Below, one piece after another: positions 44,988 to 55,417 of a DNA stretch of 64,000 nt. The first letter of the stretch is position 1. Every line of letters begins with the position of its first letter. Origin of the DNA: Iodidimonas nitroreducens. GTDB taxonomy: Bacteria > Pseudomonadota > Alphaproteobacteria > Sphingomonadales > Rhodothalassiaceae. The stretch is taken from NCBI GenBank assembly GCA_000710935.1, contig BAYV01000001.1:1-64000 (forward strand), in the 5' to 3' direction. Both the position numbers and the translations under genes were made by a program. The notes under the pieces are model-generated. The model searched no databases and was not told where the DNA came from. It worked only from the letters and a program-made list of their open reading frames with translations.

Positions 44988-45440
44988 TCAGGGTTCGCCC
45001 TCGATGATATGATCTTCCAGATCGCCCGCTTTTCGCTCATCGATCAGCCAGCGATGGCGCATGGATTTCCGGGCTTCATGAATGGTTTCGCGATCGCCGG
45101 ATACCAAAGGATGCCAATCGGGCAGGTCGCGGCCTTCATGAACAAGACGATAGCCGCAGCTTTTAGGCAACCATTTGAAATCGGCAATCTGTTCGGGCTT
45201 TAGCACGGTGCAATCGGGCACCCACCGGGTGCGGCTGGCATAGCGGGTGCAGCGCATGGAGTGATGATCAAGCAAACGACACGCCACATTGGTATAATAA
45301 ATCTCGCCGCTTTCCGCATCTTCCAGCTTGTGCAGGCAGCATTTACCGCAGCCATCGCACAGGGATTCCCATTGGTCTCGTGTCATTTCATTGAATGGCA
45401 CGCTTTTCCAGAAAGGGGGATCGGCGGGATCGTTTTTCAT
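44988..45440 (-). CDS. YcgN-family cysteine-cluster protein (UPF0260)
   Basis: A 150-aa protein with the Cys-rich CDGCGKCCLHKLED, then NVACRLLD, RCTRYASR, DCTVLKP and KSCGYRLV, matching the YkgJ/YcgN-type zinc or iron chelatin-like family. The function is unknown. Its start codon shares one base with the stop codon of the upstream SCO1/SenC gene (TGATG), so the two are translationally coupled and perhaps linked in metal handling. Confidence 0.88.
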   Translation of the reverse strand: MKNDPADPPFWKSVPFNEMTRDQWESLCDGCGKCCLHKLEDAESGEIYYTNVACRLLDHHSMRCTRYASRTRWVPDCTVLKPEQIADFKWLPKSCGYRLVHEGRDLPDWHPLVSGDRETIHEARKSMRHRWLIDERKAGDLEDHIIEGEP

Positions 45441-46075
45441 CAGGATGCGTTGGCAGACTGGGGTGGCAATAAAGGGGCGAGGGTCGCGGCAATCTCATCG
45501 GCACTTTCTCGCGATGAGAAGAAATCCATGAATTGATTGTTTTGATCCATCAACAAAATCATCGAGGCATGATCCACCAGATATTGATCGCTGTCCACGT
45601 CCCCGCTTTTCACCGAATAGATGCGATAGGCATCTTTGGCCTCCTGCACCTGTTCCGGGGTGCCGGTCAGCCCGATGAGACGGGGGTGGAACATCGTCAC
45701 ATATTGGGCCATTTGCGCCACCGTATCGCGTTCGGGATCAACGCTGATGAACAAAGGCTGGATGGGATCGAGATCAAGACCCTTGGCCTCCAACACATCA
45801 AGGGCGCGGGTCATTTTCGCCAATTCGGTGGGGCAAACATCGGGGCAATAGCTATAGCCGAAATAGATCAGCAGATAGCGGCCACGAAAATCGGTGTCGG
45901 TCACCGGATCGCCCTGATGCGAGACCAGGGCGAATGGCCCGCCGATGGGCACCGAACTGTCGGCTACAGGGCTTTTCGAGGCGCGATCCGGGGAATCGGG
46001 CGCGGCCATCAACAAAAGTCCGAGAGCCCCAAGACAAACGATCAGCGCTGCGATAAGAATACGGGGAAGTGTCAT
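45440..46075 (-). CDS. senC: SCO1/SenC copper chaperone
   Basis: Delivers copper to the CuA site of cytochrome oxidase, and in phototrophs this protein (PrrC/SenC) works with the RegB/RegA system. The 211-aa protein has an N-terminal membrane anchor (about residues 5-25), then the thioredoxin fold with GYSYCPDVCPTELAKM, the CxxxC copper site, FISVDPERDT, and DHASMILLMD with the copper-binding His. It lies near regB-regA in the opposite orientation, as in prr/reg clusters of other alphaproteobacteria, but an ankyrin gene is placed between. Confidence 0.92.
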   Translation of the reverse strand: MTLPRILIAALIVCLGALGLLLMAAPDSPDRASKSPVADSSVPIGGPFALVSHQGDPVTDTDFRGRYLLIYFGYSYCPDVCPTELAKMTRALDVLEAKGLDLDPIQPLFISVDPERDTVAQMAQYVTMFHPRLIGLTGTPEQVQEAKDAYRIYSVKSGDVDSDQYLVDHASMILLMDQNNQFMDFFSSRESADEIAATLAPLLPPQSANAS

Positions 46076-46233
46076 GGATGGCGTCCTTCGTCTTGGTATC
46101 TTGGGGTTTTCGCCCTGATCCTGTCGGGTTTAATCTTGGGGCTTGGCTTCATGATGTTATACAAGGGCCGGGTCGCGCTGTCGATGTGACGATCTGACTT
46201 TAGCCGATCCAGATCTTTCGGGAGAGTAATGCA

Positions 46234-46863
46234 ATGCACGAGATGAGACCAAACCGGATAGCCCCGCTATTATGGGCAAGGCGCGCGGATGCCGTAAAAA
46301 TGAAGCGGGTGCAAAAACGGGCGATGGGGCTGTGTTTGTTCATGCTTGCCGCGATGCTTGGCAGCACCCCGGCAGCGGCGCAATTTTCGGCAGCCTATGA
46401 ACTGATCAAAGCGGTGGAGGAACAGGATTATGGGGAAATGCGCACCCAGATGCTGAAATGCCGCTGCCCCAATGTGCGCAATGTGGATGATGTGCCGGTG
46501 CTGGTGATGGCCGCCCGCAATTCTGATAGCAAAATCATCGAATACTTGCTGGAAATGGGGGCCAATCCCGATGCCACGGATCGCAATACGCGCAGCACGG
46601 CCTTGATGGAACTGGCGCGTCGCGGTGATCTGAATGGGGTGCAGATGTTGATCAAGAAGGGGGCCGATCTCAATGCTGGCAATAATACCGGGCAAACAGC
46701 CCTGATGCTGGCAGCCCTCTCGCGCAATGGACGGGTGGTGAGCGCCCTTCTCGAAGCCGGAGCCGACCCCGATATGCCCGATTATCAGGGGCAAACGGTT
46801 TTCGATATCGCCCGCAATAACCGCTATCGTGATATTGAGCGCCTGCTGGAAAGCGCGGGCTGA
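46234..46863 (+). CDS. Exported ankyrin-repeat protein
   Basis: A 209-aa protein with a hydrophobic export signal (about residues 30-50, ending PAAAQ) after a basic stretch, then four ankyrin units: DDVPVLVMAARNSDSKIIEYLLEMGANPD, RSTALMELARRGDLNGVQMLIKKGADLN, GQTALMLAALSRNGRVVSALLEAGADPD and GQTVFDIARNNRYRDIERLL (given in part). Such proteins bind other proteins in the periplasm. The ATG at 46234 follows GGGAGAG by 7 bases; an internal ATG at 46300 would shorten the n-region. It runs into regB 7 bp later, so it may be cotranscribed. Confidence 0.85.
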   Translation: MHEMRPNRIAPLLWARRADAVKMKRVQKRAMGLCLFMLAAMLGSTPAAAQFSAAYELIKAVEEQDYGEMRTQMLKCRCPNVRNVDDVPVLVMAARNSDSKIIEYLLEMGANPDATDRNTRSTALMELARRGDLNGVQMLIKKGADLNAGNNTGQTALMLAALSRNGRVVSALLEAGADPDMPDYQGQTVFDIARNNRYRDIERLLESAG

Positions 46864-46870
46864 TCGGCCC

Positions 46871-48262
46871 ATGGCACGCTTTTTATGGCCGTTGTTCCCG
46901 GATCGGTCGGCTGATCGCGATCCCATGGATCGGGCGGGCATCGGCTTTGATAATCGCGTGCGTTTGGGCAGCCTTGTCACTTTGCGCTGGATTGCCCTTC
47001 TCGGCCAGGGGCTGGCTCTGCTCGTCATCTATTATGGGCTGGGCTATGATTTTGAAATTTTCTGGGCGGCGATGGTGGTGGCCGTTTCGGTGGCCTTCAA
47101 TCTGTTTTTGATCATCCTGTTTCCTGCTGCTCATCAACTGCCCGATAAAAAGGCGGCGATGCAGCTAGGTTTTGATCTCGTGCAATTGGCGCTGCTCTTG
47201 TCGTTCACCGGGGGGCTATCCAATCCTTTTGCCATCCTCTTGCTGGTGCCGGTGACCATTTCAGCCACTGTGCTTTCGCGCAAAAGCACATGGGCTTTGC
47301 TGGTTCTCGCTTTGGGGCTCAGCATTCTGATGGCGCGCTGGCACCTGCCTTTACCCTGGCCCGATGCATCCTTTAGCCTTCCCACCGTATATATGCTGGG
47401 CTTATGGGTGGGTTTGGCGGTGGCGATGATTTTCCTCACCCTTTATGCCGCCCGCATTTCTGTGGATACCCGCAAACGATCGCAGGCGCTGGCCGCCACC
47501 GAAGCCGCCCTTGAACGGGAACATAAGCTGGCGGAATTGGGCACATTGGCCGCTGCCGCCGCCCATGAATTGGGCACCCCTTTGGGTACTATCACCTTAG
47601 CGGCACGGGAATTATTGCGCGAAACACCCGAGGGCGATCCCCGCCATGAGGATGTGGCCCTGATCAATGATCAGATTTCGCGCTGTCGGGGCATTTTGGA
47701 GCGCCTGTCTTATAAGGATTTATCCGATGAGGCCTTTCCCTTTTCCATTCAAACCATCGAGGCGCTGGCCCTTGAAGCGGCGCGGGCTTTTGAATATCTG
47801 ACCGATGTGGTCATCAATGTCGAGGCCGCCCCCCTCAATCAAGACAGTGCTCCGCAGCCGGTAATCAGCCGCCGCGCCGAAATATTGCATGCCCTCACCA
47901 ATTTCATTGAAAATGCGGTGGGCTTCGCGCGCAGCCGGGTGCTGGTCAGGATCGGCTGGTCCTCTTCGGTGATCGAGGTGATCATCAAGGATGATGGCCC
48001 CGGCTTTGATCCTTCGGTGCAAAAAAATCTGGGCGAGCCTTATGTCACCACCCGCAGGCGCGGGACCGAGGCCATGGGGGCGCATCATGTCAATGCCACG
48101 GGGGATACTGGCCTGGGTTTGGGTGTTTTTATCGCAAAAACTCTGCTGGAAAGAACCGGAGCCACGGTTCGCTTCGTAAATGATATGGAATCCGGCGGTG
48201 CTGTGGTCAAAATCCTGTGGCAAAGAGAGATGCTGGCGCCGGAAGACAAAAACCCCGGATGA
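46871..48262 (+). CDS. regB: Redox sensor histidine kinase RegB/PrrB/ActS
   Basis: Senses aerobic respiration through quinone and phosphorylates RegA. The 463-aa protein has six hydrophobic segments in its first 220 residues. GGLSNPFAILL is the conserved ubiquinone-binding heptapeptide region of RegB. The H-box is AAAAHELGTPLGTI. ISRCRGILERL holds the redox-active Cys known from RegB. The ATPase part has NFIENAVGFA (N box), DDGPGFD (G1) and TGLGLGVFIAKTLLERTGA (G2). The start (46871) is uncertain, as no ribosome site is clear and an ATG at 46925 is possible. regA follows 76 bp later. Confidence 0.93.
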   Translation: MARFLWPLFPDRSADRDPMDRAGIGFDNRVRLGSLVTLRWIALLGQGLALLVIYYGLGYDFEIFWAAMVVAVSVAFNLFLIILFPAAHQLPDKKAAMQLGFDLVQLALLLSFTGGLSNPFAILLLVPVTISATVLSRKSTWALLVLALGLSILMARWHLPLPWPDASFSLPTVYMLGLWVGLAVAMIFLTLYAARISVDTRKRSQALAATEAALEREHKLAELGTLAAAAAHELGTPLGTITLAARELLRETPEGDPRHEDVALINDQISRCRGILERLSYKDLSDEAFPFSIQTIEALALEAARAFEYLTDVVINVEAAPLNQDSAPQPVISRRAEILHALTNFIENAVGFARSRVLVRIGWSSSVIEVIIKDDGPGFDPSVQKNLGEPYVTTRRRGTEAMGAHHVNATGDTGLGLGVFIAKTLLERTGATVRFVNDMESGGAVVKILWQREMLAPEDKNPG

Positions 48263-48338
48263 CCCCAATATTGTCGGCCATCGCGGGCACCGGAAGTGAG
48301 GGCGGGTGCAGGCTGGCGCTGCAAGAGAAAGGCTTGAG

Positions 48339-48884
48339 ATGAGTGACGATCAGAATGCGGGCAGCCGAACGCTGCTCATTGTCGATGATGATCCACCCTT
48401 CAGGATTCGATTGGGACGGGCGATGGAAAGCCGGGGCTTTAGCGTACAGCTCGCGGAAGGTGTGAGCGATGCCCTCACCCATGCCCGGGCGATGAAGCCT
48501 GCTTATGCCATTGTCGATATGCGGCTGGATGATGGCTATGGCCTTGATCTGGTGCCCGCTTTGCGCGAAGTGCGCCCCGATATCCGCATTGTGGTGCTGA
48601 CCGGCTATGGCAATATCGCCAGCGCGGTTTCAGCCGTGAAAACGGGGGTCGTGGATTATCTGGCCAAGCCCGCCGATGCCGATACCGTGGCCGCCGCCCT
48701 TCTGGCTGGTGAAGATGAAGCGCCGCCGCCGCCGGATAATCCAATGTCGGCTGATCGCGTGCGCTGGGAACATATCCAACGGGTTTATGAATTATGCGGA
48801 CGCAATGTTTCGGAAACCGCTCGGCGGCTTGATATGCATCGCCGGACCTTGCAGCGCATCCTTGCCAAGCGGGCACCGCGCTGA
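48339..48884 (+). CDS. regA: Redox response regulator RegA/PrrA/ActR
   Basis: A 181-aa DNA-binding response regulator, partner of RegB. The receiver domain has LLIVDDDPPFRIRLGRAM with the acidic pocket, AIVDMRLDDGYGLDLV with the phospho-acceptor Asp, VVLTGYGNIA and DYLAKPADADTV. A proline-rich linker (EAPPPPDNPMSADRVRWEHI) leads to a Fis-type HTH: RNVSETARRLDMHRRTLQRILAKRAPR, the near-invariant end of RegA proteins. It controls energy and redox genes, including oxidases. Confidence 0.96.
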   Translation: MSDDQNAGSRTLLIVDDDPPFRIRLGRAMESRGFSVQLAEGVSDALTHARAMKPAYAIVDMRLDDGYGLDLVPALREVRPDIRIVVLTGYGNIASAVSAVKTGVVDYLAKPADADTVAAALLAGEDEAPPPPDNPMSADRVRWEHIQRVYELCGRNVSETARRLDMHRRTLQRILAKRAPR

Positions 48885-48906
48885 TCACCGTCTCAAGACG
48901 CTGATA

Positions 48907-49527
48907 TCACCCATCACCATGGGCATGATCGCTGATCAGCGTGGCTTGCCGGGCATCGAGATAAAAAAGATGGCGGCCATAGCGAGCGGTTTGGCGCATG
49001 GATTTATTCCAGCTGGGCGAGACATAATCGGCATGATAATGGGTCGCCTGATCCGATATATCATCCCAGATCTGCTCCAATGCCACCAAAGCCACCAGCT
49101 TTGATTTTTGCCAGGCCAAAGGATTGCGAGGATTATCCGAACGGCCATCGCAGGCAAAAGAAAACTGGCAGGCATGGCGGCGATGCTCATTTTGAAAGAC
49201 CACCGCGCAAATGGATTGCGGCCAAAGCGGGCTGCTCACCCGATTGAGCACCACCTGCGCCACCGCAAGCTGGCCTTTGACCGGCTCGGATCGCGCTTCG
49301 AAATAGATTGCCTGCGCCAAACAGCGGGCATCATCTTCAAATTCCGCAGGCATCCGCGCCTCTACATACTGCAGGGCATCTTCAAGATTTTGGGGGATAA
49401 CAGGCCGTTCCGATGCGCGATCAGCCACAATGGGTGCGGCCCGCATAGGGGCTTTTTGGGCCGGGGCGGGCAAAAGAGCGGGCAAAAATAAAGCGCTCAA
49501 GCCTGCAAGCAGAGCAAAGCGGGACAT
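48907..49527 (-). CDS. SleB-like cell wall hydrolase
   Basis: A 206-aa exported protein. The signal peptide (about residues 1-24, MSRFALLAGLSALFLPALLPAPAQ) is followed by a linker and the Hydrolase_2 (SleB/CwlJ) domain: ARCLAQAIYFEARSEPVKGQLAVAQVVLNRV with the catalytic Glu, then CAVVFQNEHRRHACQFSFACDG and HYHADYVSPSWNKSM. These domains cut cross-linked peptidoglycan sugar chains. The 323 bp upstream hold a promoter-like box and an orphan terminator. Confidence 0.9.
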   Translation of the reverse strand: MSRFALLAGLSALFLPALLPAPAQKAPMRAAPIVADRASERPVIPQNLEDALQYVEARMPAEFEDDARCLAQAIYFEARSEPVKGQLAVAQVVLNRVSSPLWPQSICAVVFQNEHRRHACQFSFACDGRSDNPRNPLAWQKSKLVALVALEQIWDDISDQATHYHADYVSPSWNKSMRQTARYGRHLFYLDARQATLISDHAHGDG

Positions 49528-49641
49528 GGCCTTCCTTCCGAAACTGTCGTTTCTCGATGCCTGATACGCACGATAGCGATGATCGGGACTGAAGCCTTGA
49601 TCGTCCCGCGCTTTGGGCTTTTCTGCCCATGGCTATTGATC

Positions 49642-49684
49642 AAAAAAATCACCCCACATTCAGGATAAAGCCTGCCATGGGGTG
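49642..49684 (-). terminator. Orphan minus-strand terminator upstream of the SleB-like gene
   Basis: CACCCCA at 49650-49656 pairs with TGGGGTG at 49678-49684, with a second CAGG/CCTG stem in the loop; read on the minus strand a T7 run follows (49648-49642). No minus-strand gene ends here: the next one upstream is beyond 50.8 kb. It may end a small RNA or act as a leader attenuator for the SleB-like gene. Confidence 0.6.
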
Positions 49685-49706
49685 GGCACGAATGAATGTT
49701 GGGCGC

Positions 49707-49712
49707 ATTATA
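49707..49712 (-). promoter_or_regulatory. Perfect -10 box of a minus-strand promoter
   Basis: TATAAT on the minus strand, with TTGCCA 21 bases upstream (a wide spacing for a -35). A start near 49700 would give only about 55 bases of RNA before the terminator at 49642-49684. The rest of 49528-49850 holds no gene I can support. Confidence 0.5.
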
Positions 49713-49850
49713 GCGATGAATAAGACGATAATATGGCAAATTTGAATTAAAATCAGAATCTATGAACTGCCGCTGTGCCTTGCTTTCGGGGGTGGCTGTC
49801 AGCTAAACCCTTCGATCAGGTAGCAATGGAATGATCCAAGGAGACTCTTC

Positions 49851-50069
49851 GTGACCCCAACCGAAATTGCCCGCGTTCAGAAATATCTGCGCAGCACATT
49901 TGATAATAATCGTCTCAATCTGAAGCGCCGATCGCGGGATGATGCCTCGGTCGAGGTTTTGCTCGAAGATGAATTCATCGGCCTGATCTATAAAGATGAT
50001 GATGAAGGCGATGTTTCCTATGCCTTCAATATGGCCATTCTGGATATGGATCTGCCAGAGTTGGATTGA
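49851..50069 (+). CDS. DUF3126-family protein
   Basis: A 72-aa acidic soluble protein of the DUF3126 family, found in alphaproteobacteria, function unknown. TPTEIARVQKYLRSTFDNN, IYKDDDEGDVSYAFNMAILD and an acidic tail are visible. It starts with GTG, supported by AAGGAGA 6 bases upstream. The stop codon falls inside the first unit of a 10-bp tandem repeat. Confidence 0.85.
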   Translation: MTPTEIARVQKYLRSTFDNNRLNLKRRSRDDASVEVLLEDEFIGLIYKDDDEGDVSYAFNMAILDMDLPELD

Positions 50070-50100
50070 ACTGGATTGAATTGGATTGAGCTGGATTGAA
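50061..50100. repeat. Four tandem 10-bp units at the DUF3126 3' end
   Basis: Four units of (T/C)TGGATTGA(A/G) occupy 50061-50070, 50071-50080, 50081-50090 and 50091-50100. The first unit codes for the last residues and the TGA stop, and later units repeat it, which suggests replication slippage. Confidence 0.88.
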
Positions 50101-50133
50101 AGAAACCCCGGCAGCGGGTCGGAGTGACACGGC

Positions 50134-50823
50134 ATGACGACAGATCAGGGGGCTGGCGGCATTCTCATCCGGCGCCATGATCGGGCCCGGCGGCTGGGCT
50201 TGCGGATTGATCGCCGCCGCGCCCTGGCCGTGTGCACCGCCCCCATGGGCGCATCGGCGCGCCAGATCGACCAGTTCATCAGCCATCATCAGGGCTGGAT
50301 CAAAGCCCAGCTTGACCGCCTGCCCCAGCGCCTGCGATTCATTCCCGGCAGCTTCGTGCCTTTGTATGATGTGCCCCATCTCATCCAGCATGGGGATCAT
50401 CTGCCCCGCGCCCCTCAGATCATCGAAGGCGCTATCCATGTGGGTGGCCCGCCTGATCGGCTGGAAGATCGGATCCTGCGCTGGTTACGGGCCATGGCCC
50501 AGGATCATCTGGCCACGCAGGCCCGCCAGCATGCCAGCCGTCTTGATGTTGAACTGGGGCGGGTGCGGGTGCGCGATACCATCAGCCGCTGGGGAAGCTG
50601 CACGGCGGCAGGCGATCTGAGCTTTAATTGGCGGCTGGTTCTGGCCCCGCCGCTGATCGGCGATTATGTGGCGGCCCATGAAGTGGCGCACCGCCTGCAT
50701 ATGGATCATAGCCCACATTTCTGGGCTGTGGTGGATCGGCTTGTGCCCCATCGCCATGAAGCGCGGCTATGGCTGCGCCAGAATGGCGAGGCTTTGATGC
50801 GCATGGGGCCGCCGCCGGGCTGA
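50134..50823 (+). CDS. YgjP/WLM-like zinc metallopeptidase (DUF45)
   Basis: A 229-aa protein with a DUF45/SprT-like C-terminal domain: RDTISRWGSCTAAGDLSFNWRL and the zinc site VAAHEVAHRLHMDHSPHFW, HExxH plus a third His, then PHRHEARLWLR. The N-terminal half has RRARRLGLRIDRRRALAV of the same family. Function is unproven; relatives are near ribosome-quality or DNA-repair genes. It ends 13 bp before the convergent penicillin-binding protein gene. Confidence 0.9.
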   Translation: MTTDQGAGGILIRRHDRARRLGLRIDRRRALAVCTAPMGASARQIDQFISHHQGWIKAQLDRLPQRLRFIPGSFVPLYDVPHLIQHGDHLPRAPQIIEGAIHVGGPPDRLEDRILRWLRAMAQDHLATQARQHASRLDVELGRVRVRDTISRWGSCTAAGDLSFNWRLVLAPPLIGDYVAAHEVAHRLHMDHSPHFWAVVDRLVPHRHEARLWLRQNGEALMRMGPPPG

Positions 50824-50836
50824 GGGGCCATCGCCC

Positions 50837-52840
50837 TTAATTTTGCGGATTTTGCAAGGCGGGCAAGGGCCGCACCGGTCGCCCCACATGGGCATCGATC
50901 ATAAAATCATGCCAAATCTGTGCGGGCAGGCTGCCGCCGGTGACCTGCTTTGTGGGCCGATCATCATCATTGCCCACCCACACGCCCGCCACCAGATCGC
51001 TGGTGAAGCCCACGAATAAAGCATCGCGATAATCCTGACTGGTGCCGGTTTTCCCCGCCGCCGGACGATCGATGCGCGCCGCCCGCCCGGTGCCCTCGGT
51101 GATCACATTCCCCATCATGGATACAATCGCAGCCACCTGATCGGGCTTTGCCACCCGGCGGGGTGCGGGGGGTGAAAAGCGATAAAGGGTCTGGCCCGTG
51201 CGATCATGGATTTCGATGATCGCATAGGGTTTGACCGCCTCGCCGCCATTGGCAAGGGAGGCGGTGGCCGATGTCAGTTCAAGCAGAGTTGTCCCCGAGG
51301 CCCCTAAAGCAAGGCTGGGCACGGCCTGCATAGGGCTTTCGATGCCAAAACGCCGGGCAAGAGCGGCCACCGCCTTGGGGCCCGCATGTTGGGAGACCCG
51401 CACCGCCACGGTATTCAGGGATCGCGCAAAGGCCTGACGCAGGCTGATGGGCCCGGCATAACCTTCGGAAAAATTCTGGGGCGACCAGCCATCGACCGTC
51501 ACCGGGCCATCGACAAAAATGGTTTCGGGGGAAAGCCCGGCTTCCAATCCCGCCAGATAAACGAAAGGCTTGAAGGCCGATCCCGGCTGTCGGCGGGCCT
51601 GGGTCACCCGATTATACTGGCTTTGGCCATAAGACCGGCCCCCCATCAGCGCCAGCACCGCGCCATCGGGGGCAAGGGCCACCAGCGCCCCCTGCTCGAC
51701 CCCCAATTTTTTGCCGCGCTCATCGAGATGGGCGCGCAGCACCTGTTCGGCAGCCGTTTGCGCGGTGAGATCAAGGCTGGTGAGAATGGTAATCCCCCCC
51801 GCCGGATGATCCAGCAACGCATCGGCGCGGCTGCGTACCCAATCGGTGAAATAGCGAATATCGGGCCCGGCGGCATCTTCGGCCAAAGGGGGGGGCTGAT
51901 TGCGGGCGCGATCCGCCGCAAGGGCTGTGATAAAGCCGGTATCCACCATCGCCGCCAGAACCTGTTCAGAACGCTGCAAGGCACCGGCATAATTATGGGA
52001 GGGCGCAAGCCTTGAAGGCGCCTTGACAAGACCCGCCAGCATGGCCGCCTGCGCCAGGCTCAGGCGTCGGGCACTATGGCCGAAATAGGTTTCACTGGCC
52101 GCATCGATGCCATAGGTTCCGGCTCCGAAATAAACCCGGTTCAAATAAAGCGTCAGGATCTGCTCCTTGCTATAGGCCCGCTCCAGCCAAAGGGCCAGCA
52201 GCAGTTCCTGCGCCTTGCGCTTCAGGCTGCGTTCCGAGCTTAAAAACAGATTTTTCGCCAATTGCTGGGTGAGGGTCGAGCCCCCCTGCGATACGCCGCC
52301 AGCGCGGAGATTGGCGAGAACGGCCCGGCCGATCCCCAGAATATCCACACCGCTATGATTGAAAAACCGGCGATCCTCGATCGAGAGCAGGGCGAGGATC
52401 ATCACTTCGGGGATCGACTCATAAGCCAGCCATTGGCCCCGCACAGGACCATAATTGGCAAGGGTGGCCCCGGTCACGCTTTTCACGGTTACTGTGCGTT
52501 CCTGGCCCGGCGGCGGCAGATTGCTCACATCGGGCAGATCATGGGCGATCCAGATAAAGCTCAGCACCCCCAGAATGCCCCCCCACACCAGCAGGATGGC
52601 AAACCAGTAAAGCACCCGCCTGATAGGCCTGCGACGCGGCACGCGCGCCCCTTTGCTGGCGGCAGAAGGGGGGTTGGAATGGGGCGGCCCCCCTTTTTCT
52701 GGTGGATTGGTGGCCCCTTGTGATCGTGCCGCGCCGGATTGGCGCTCCCGCCCCTGCTTGCGGCCCCGGCCCCGCCCCGTTGCCGGTGGCACGGGCCGAT
52801 CACGGGTATCGATCGGATGATTGCGGGTTTTTCTGGCCAT
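50837..52840 (-). CDS. Class A penicillin-binding protein (PBP1 type)
   Basis: A 667-aa bifunctional peptidoglycan synthase. The cytosolic N-terminus is long, basic and Pro/Gly-rich (residues 1-75), then one membrane helix (about 76-98). The GT51 glycosyltransferase has LSIEDRRFFNHSGVD with the catalytic Glu, and SQGGSTLTQQLAKN. The transpeptidase has PGSAFKPF with the active Ser, SLN, and GKTGTSQDYRDAL. There is no OB-like insert of PBP1a, so it is the shorter form. It converges on the YgjP-like gene. Confidence 0.93.
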   Translation of the reverse strand: MARKTRNHPIDTRDRPVPPATGRGRGRKQGRERQSGAARSQGATNPPEKGGPPHSNPPSAASKGARVPRRRPIRRVLYWFAILLVWGGILGVLSFIWIAHDLPDVSNLPPPGQERTVTVKSVTGATLANYGPVRGQWLAYESIPEVMILALLSIEDRRFFNHSGVDILGIGRAVLANLRAGGVSQGGSTLTQQLAKNLFLSSERSLKRKAQELLLALWLERAYSKEQILTLYLNRVYFGAGTYGIDAASETYFGHSARRLSLAQAAMLAGLVKAPSRLAPSHNYAGALQRSEQVLAAMVDTGFITALAADRARNQPPPLAEDAAGPDIRYFTDWVRSRADALLDHPAGGITILTSLDLTAQTAAEQVLRAHLDERGKKLGVEQGALVALAPDGAVLALMGGRSYGQSQYNRVTQARRQPGSAFKPFVYLAGLEAGLSPETIFVDGPVTVDGWSPQNFSEGYAGPISLRQAFARSLNTVAVRVSQHAGPKAVAALARRFGIESPMQAVPSLALGASGTTLLELTSATASLANGGEAVKPYAIIEIHDRTGQTLYRFSPPAPRRVAKPDQVAAIVSMMGNVITEGTGRAARIDRPAAGKTGTSQDYRDALFVGFTSDLVAGVWVGNDDDRPTKQVTGGSLPAQIWHDFMIDAHVGRPVRPLPALQNPQN

Positions 52841-52903
52841 CAGGCTTGAGCTTCAGGAACAAATATGGCTTTGGCAAGGATAGCGGGGCGATTTCCGCCC
52901 GGA

Positions 52904-55369
<2,466 letters not shown>

Positions 55370-55417
55370 TCAAAAACGTGCTTGTTGCGGGCCGGATAGT
55401 CTGGCCCGGTTTTCCCA

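Noticed and set aside
46076-46189. Frame coding a hydrophobic stretch LGVFALILSGLILGLGFMML between senC and the ankyrin gene
   Set aside because: It looks like a small membrane protein, but no ATG, GTG or TTG with a ribosome site precedes it in frame. Kept only as a possibility.
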